A stretch of 64,000 bases of DNA, from contig CM022949.1 in NCBI GenBank assembly GCA_012931725.1, positions 32,024,274-32,088,273 of the forward strand, in the 5' to 3' direction. A model generated the notes under the pieces. It was not told the origin of the DNA. It worked only from the letters and a program-made list of their open reading frames with translations, and did no database searches. The translations under genes and the position numbers were made by a program. This DNA comes from Litsea cubeba (Eukaryota > Streptophyta > Magnoliopsida > Laurales > Lauraceae). Shown here piece after piece: positions 59,457 to 64,000 of this stretch; the stretch's first letter is position 1, and the number at the start of each line of letters is the position of its first letter.

Positions 59457-61200
59457 CTACACTACTTGATCCGAAACCATGAATCCACCCGGATCCCAGA
59501 TGAAATTTTCCTCCACACAATTCACATGAAGCACAAAAAGAGATGTTACCATGGAAACGTGAACCACATTGAACATAAGGACCGCATGATGTGTGTTGTA
59601 AATGTGTGTAAAAAGGACCACCATGAAAAATGAATCCTCCTCCCTTAAAAATGGGTCTTTGAATGGAAGGAGAGGAGGACGCAATGAACAACTGAGTGGC
59701 CCCATTTCCTCCCATGCCACAAATTCTTTTGAATTAACTTCCACAATGTCCTTAGGCACGTGCTCAAATGATTCCAACGTGTCTGACTCGAAGGTCTGAC
59801 TGGGTCCAATCTCCTTTAATTCCAAAAGTTTCCCTGAATTACATTGAGGGCCAAGAAATGTGAGTGCAATTTCTCTAAGGGTCGGATCATCAGATTTCAT
59901 GAAGAACTCAGTACATGATTCCAAGGATTCCACATTGTCCGAATCAGAAATCTGAAAAATGGGGTCATCCTCCCAATAGTAATTTTGCATTTGGGGCTCA
60001 TTGGGCACATTCGCGGTTCCGTTAATCATGGGAAAATCAATTTCTAGGAAATCCGCAATGCGAAAATCATCAGAAGAATTTGACCCAAAGTAAGGATCAA
60101 CATAGAAGGGCACGGTATCTTCTTCGAAGGGGTCCACATTCTCCTTCTGATCAGAAAAGTGAGGGTCGGAGGAATGTGGCTCATAGGGTTCATAATCTGA
60201 TTCATGCAGCGCACCATCATCCATATACATAGGTGCACCCTTGGATACCCTCTGCGTATTTATGCAATCCATATCCGTCGGATTTTCAATGAGTGATGGA
60301 TCATCATGTTGAAATTCTTTCTCACTGCCAAGGGTGTCGTTTACTTTCTTCATTTGAAGTGCAGTTAGACTAATTGAAGTCATTAGTCTTTCCATGGATT
60401 GTGCTTTGTTCTGAATGGATTCCATGGTGTTTTGCATGAACGTGATGAATCTGGCTAAAGTGTCTTCCAAGGATCCCTCCGGGGGTGGTGGTGGTGGTTC
60501 ATATGACCATTCAGGCGGTGGGGTGTCATTAGGTGCATATGAACAAGGGGAAGAATGGGGTGCATATGAAATATCCTGTGAGGGGTAATCATACGACCCA
60601 CTCGGAGTAAATTCTTGGAGATAAGAATTTTCCATATCAAACCCATCTTGCCAATTATCAAGAGCCTTATTGCCCAGGCTACTCATGTTACTCATTTCAT
60701 CGTGGCAAGGCCATTGATTTGCATTTGATTCTGCTTGCCATTGAATTGCCACATCCATATTTGAAGGAGCGAATGAGTGTGTGGGGTATGAGTAATCATG
60801 TGGGGCCGATGTTGGTTGTTCATCTTCAATTATCATTCCATTGATACCCTCCATGCACTCCTCATTATAATAATGACCATAGTGATTGGCCCACTTCCGT
60901 CCATATGTGGTACCTCTTTCCAACGACCAAGTTATTTGATGTATATTTGCATTCCATTCTTGTTCACGCAACTCCCTTATGGATTTTTTTATTATTTGAA
61001 GCATCATCGGAGTTGCTTTGATAAAATCCCCACTCATTCGTATATGAGTTAATGTAAGTTGATAGGTATGTATCTGTGGGGTGTAGGTACTCACGCCAGG
61101 ACTTCTTTGGGCTGTCACTATCGGTTTTAACCTCACTGGTTTGTCCAGAATTTGGTCTCCTCATTTTTGTGGATTTCCATTGGTCCATTTTTGGAATCAC
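59457..61200 (-). CDS. Single gag-like ORF of the nested LTR element, function unknown
   Basis: Two overlapping frames join at a T7 run near 60986-60992 (+). Before it, 61200-60990 reads MDQWKSTKMRRPNSG, then KKSWREYLHPTDTYLS; after it, the frame to 59457 stays open for about 500 codons. The middle is low in cysteine and rich in P, Y and S (YEPPPPPPEGSLEDTLARF). A helical stretch follows (about 60470-60340; FITFMQNTMESIQNKAQSM), then a long acidic part with many D, E and S. No zinc knuckle, no DSG protease and no YVDD are seen. Short proline-rich plus LEDTLxxF patterns occur ahead of gag in plant Gypsy polyproteins, so a gag-derived protein is likely but not proved. The last 60 residues are hydrophobic and differ in composition. 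Confidence 0.6.
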
Positions 61201-61781
61201 TTCATCTTGTTTTTCTTTTTATTCTTTTTTTTTTGGGTTTTTTTTTTTTGGTATTTTTTTATGAGAAAAGAAAGGAAATTAGCCTAGACAAGCAGCTACT
61301 AAGTTAATTCCTAAAGTCAAAAAGTTTACTTAAATTAAGTAATCCGGTCCTATGAAACCAACCCGGCCAGTTCAGCCCCCAGGTAAGGGTAGGATCACGA
61401 ATGGACCCGTTTGAAGGACCCTTGCCTAGAACAGTCTAGCTGTCTCCATACTTTGGACAAGGCTTTGCTTCGGCACCGAGATGATCAAGGACAACGATTA
61501 GGTCACTTTCAGTTTACTTTCTTCCAAAAGGACTTAAAACAAGTTGGAAAATAAAGTAACTTTGCCAATTCTTAGAAAGTTTCTAAAAATTCAATTATGT
61601 GTATTTTCTAATTAGCAATCCATGCACTTTCCTAATCTAATTTAGGGCGGTTTAACATTCCATGCATGCAACTCCTATATCTAGAAAGATGCCAAAAATA
61701 GCACACCCATAAAGCAATGTAAATAAGGAAAATTAGAAGAGTTACCTTACATGGCGCTTCCCGGCAATGGCGCCAAAAACT

Positions 61782-63758
61782 TGATCGGACCCCAAGTGTA
61801 GGGTGCGATTGTAGTAATAAAACTGGTGAGACCAGGTCGATCCACAGGGAGCAATATAAACTAAGGTTCCTTCTCAACTTGTACCTGCCCTAAATTAAAA
61901 ATCTAAATCTAGCCTAAAAACTAAAAAATTACAACCATCATTCTTACTTTCCAAAAATTAAATTAATTACAATCCAATGAAAAGCAAACTTCCTAAATCT
62001 AAGAATCCTAAACTAAAAACTAAAATTGCTACAAAAGAACAAACAAGTTAGAACATCATGAATAAAAAGTACCAAAATTAAAAATAAGAAACTGCACTAG
62101 AAACAAAAGAAACCTAAGTTAGAAAGTTAGTAATGCAATACATGCCATGCTATCTAGTTCCAAACACAAACTTTGCAAAAATAGACATAAAATTGAATTG
62201 ATCATAAAAATAAAGACAATAAATAAAAGTTCAAGAATTTAAATGTGTGGTGAAAACAAGAATTTAAATGTGTGGTTTAACATAAATTTAAAAGTGTGGA
62301 TGAACATAAATTTAAATGTGTGGAAGAACATAAATTTTAATGTGTGGAAGTGTATTCTTCTCTTTCAAAATTCTTTTCTAAGCGGGGTCATAATTTGAAT
62401 CATGCTCTTAGGGCTTTTGGGTCGTCAATCCAAATACCAACAAGAAAAGAAACATAAAACAAGCACCAATCACCCAAGGATAAGAAAGAAAATTGAAAAG
62501 AGAAAGCAACACTTTTACTAATATGCAAAGTCTTACATAAGATAAAAAAAATAAACCAAGACAATTACATACTAGGATGAGAAGCCTCTTCTAGATGAAA
62601 AACCCAAGGGTGTAGTGTGATTTCTAGGCCAAATCTCCTTGAGGACTTCAATGGAGAGAAAGAGAGAGGAAGAAGATGGAGTGTAGTAGTAATTCTAGAG
62701 AGAGCTGGTCTATCTTCCCATAGGAGGAGAGGGATGCTTATGCCTTCAATTTATAGATTTTTGCTCCCTTTCTTTCCTTCTTTGTTCCAAGCTTGTAGCA
62801 TGCAATCTTGTTTGTATGGCAAGGTAAGTGAGAGATTCTTGGTGCTTTCCAAGTGCAAAAGTGCAATCCCGAGTAGAAATTACAGCACTAACTTCCAGAG
62901 GCCATATCATCCTCATTTTAGCTCCGATTGACACAATCTTGGATTCTAAAGATATCTACTCGAAAAGAGCTTTCCAACGGTGTATGAATTGCATCAATCC
63001 GACGATTGGATTAAGAGTTATAACCATTTTAATCTTGCTGCCCCTGAAAAATCCAAGAATAGTTGTGCACTTATGGAATGCTACTTGTGCAATGGGGTGT
63101 GTGGGACCCATGTGGACGTCCAAAGGGATCTTGTGGATCTTTCTTTCCTTGTTTCTTGACTCTCCTTCCATCTTTAGTTTGCTTCCAAGCTTCTTTGATT
63201 GACTAGTCAACTCTTCTAGCACACTTTCCTTTCTTAAATTTCTTTCTTGATTTTTGAGTTTTCAAACTTAGTAAGAATCAGATCTTACCAAATCTGAAGT
63301 TTCCTTTCTTGATCTTGAGATCACAAATCTAGCTTTCATTGTTGACTTTTCAAACTCTCCAAAAATACCAAGATATGTGGATCCACTATGAAAGATGTCC
63401 TACCCTTGATCTCTCTCAAATTTCACCAATGTGGGTCCCATTCTTGATTTCTCCTACACAAATAAAAACAAATGGATTCAAGAATAATTATATGTAAGGA
63501 ATTTAAATGGACGATGCATGGGACCCTACTTGATGCACCCAAAATAACCGACTTTTCAAAAATAAATCTCTAAAAACGACAGGTTTCATGAATTTATGCA
63601 AAAAGTGCGATTTTTTAGCAAATTACGCATGAATGCACTGCAATGGACCCTAAATGCATAAAAATATGATTTGACACTAAATAAAGCTCTTTAATATTAA
63701 TAAACCCTTAAATTGGTCCAAAATGTGTATGAAAATGTGTGCTTTTGAGGACTCATCA
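61782..63758 (-). repeat. 5' LTR of the nested LTR element
   Basis: 1,977 bp, almost identical to 55952-57968. It has the same aatttaaatgtgtgg repeats (about 62235-62345), and it lacks the 40-bp segment. The primer site is adjacent on its inner side. Confidence 0.93.
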
Positions 63759-64000
63759 GAAGCGACAGCTACAAACTCTGCAGAAAGGTAATCTGTCTAT
63801 TACAAATTATATGCTTAAACATAAGACTATTGCTGATGAACTATCAGCCGTTGGACATTTTGTTGATGAGTCTGACCAAGTGACCCATATTTTGGATGGT
63901 CTTCCTGAGGAGTACGATCCAGTTGTAATGAATGTAGCCGCTGCCAATTAAACTGACCCAATTTCAGTTGCCTATGTTCATGGTCTTCTCTTAAATATGG
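63759..64000 (+). pseudogene. Copia D gag, second part
   Basis: After the duplicated GAAGC the gag frame resumes: RQLQTLQKGNLSITNYMLKH, then IADELSAVGHFVDESDQVTH, then LDGLPEEYDPVVMNV, typical Copia gag helices (ILxGLPxEYDxVV). A TAA at about 63949 interrupts it, again consistent with a C-to-T change, and recognisable sequence (DPISVAYVHGLLLN) follows in frame to the window end. Confidence 0.88.

Larger units (their letters stand above)
55952..63758 (-). mobile_element. Non-autonomous LTR retrotransposon (LARD/TR-GAG-like) with about 2-kb LTRs, nested in Copia D gag
   Basis: The LTRs are 55952-57968 and 61782-63758, TG...CA when read on -. The duplication GAAGC is exact (55947-55951 and 63759-63763). 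On the - strand a Gypsy-type primer site TGGCGCCATTGCCGGGAAG (+ 61757-61775) lies a few bases inside the 61782 LTR. The purine tract gtgtgggggtg lies beside the 57968 LTR, so the element reads right to left. The 3.8-kb internal region has one long ORF (59457-61200) and no protease, RT, RNase H or integrase. The LTRs differ at about a dozen bases plus a 40-bp indel, so insertion is recent. Confidence 0.92.
55185..64000 (+). mobile_element. Ty1-copia retrotransposon D, 5' part (runs off the window), split by a nested LTR element
   Basis: The 5' LTR is 55185-55394 (TGTTAGCATAACTG ... CTTTCAAACA), followed by the primer site TGGTATCAGAGCC (55395-55407) and a gag gene. The gag is interrupted at 55951/63759 by the element at 55952-63758. 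The 3' LTR must lie beyond 64000. Pol is not in the window. Confidence 0.9.

Overview
This is a window of nuclear DNA from a flowering plant. It has spliced genes with GT-AG introns, very long introns, a NAC transcription factor, a plant-type RRP44/DIS3 exosome gene and every major class of plant transposon. The very long introns loaded with retrotransposons would suit a large, TE-rich genome such as a magnoliid, but that is only a guess.

Two host genes are visible. At the left edge, on the + strand, are the last two exons of a NAC-domain gene (1039-2474). Its first exon lies off the window, and its C-terminal half is a four-fold acidic repeat. On the - strand, from 40675 down to 6334, is a complete RRP44A (DIS3) gene, the catalytic subunit of the RNA exosome. 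I traced 24 coding exons with compatible phases, giving an uninterrupted 934-residue reading frame in order CR3 motif, PIN, two cold-shock folds, RNB and S1. This is the length expected for the family. Most of the 34 kb is intron.

The introns are the main feature. Intron 13 (12254-27056) holds a four-layer nest: host intron, then an old Ty1-copia element on + (13643-26873), then a Gypsy-type solo LTR inside its integrase region (16329-24105), then a young Ty1-copia element on - with identical LTRs (17696-23365). Target-site duplications are intact at all three junction pairs. Intron 8 holds decayed Copia and Gypsy pieces, intron 4 a small inverted-repeat element, and intron 14 an Au SINE with a 17-bp target-site duplication.

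Upstream of RRP44A the window is almost entirely transposons: a nested foldback element (40990-43386), a 4.3-kb hAT element with an 8-bp duplication (44382-48665), a Helitron end (to 50552), a 2.27-kb Mutator-type element with a 9-bp duplication (51340-53605), a PIF/Harbinger transposase fragment (53760-54461), and a Copia element (55185 to beyond the window). The gag of that Copia element is split by a 7.8-kb LTR element (55952-63758) that carries one gag-like ORF and no polymerase.

Nothing prokaryotic is present: no operons, CRISPR arrays, rRNA or true tRNA genes. The most novel-looking items are the non-autonomous LTR element, the regular array of GTGGGACCCAC palindromes in the solo LTR, and the acidic repeat array in the NAC protein.
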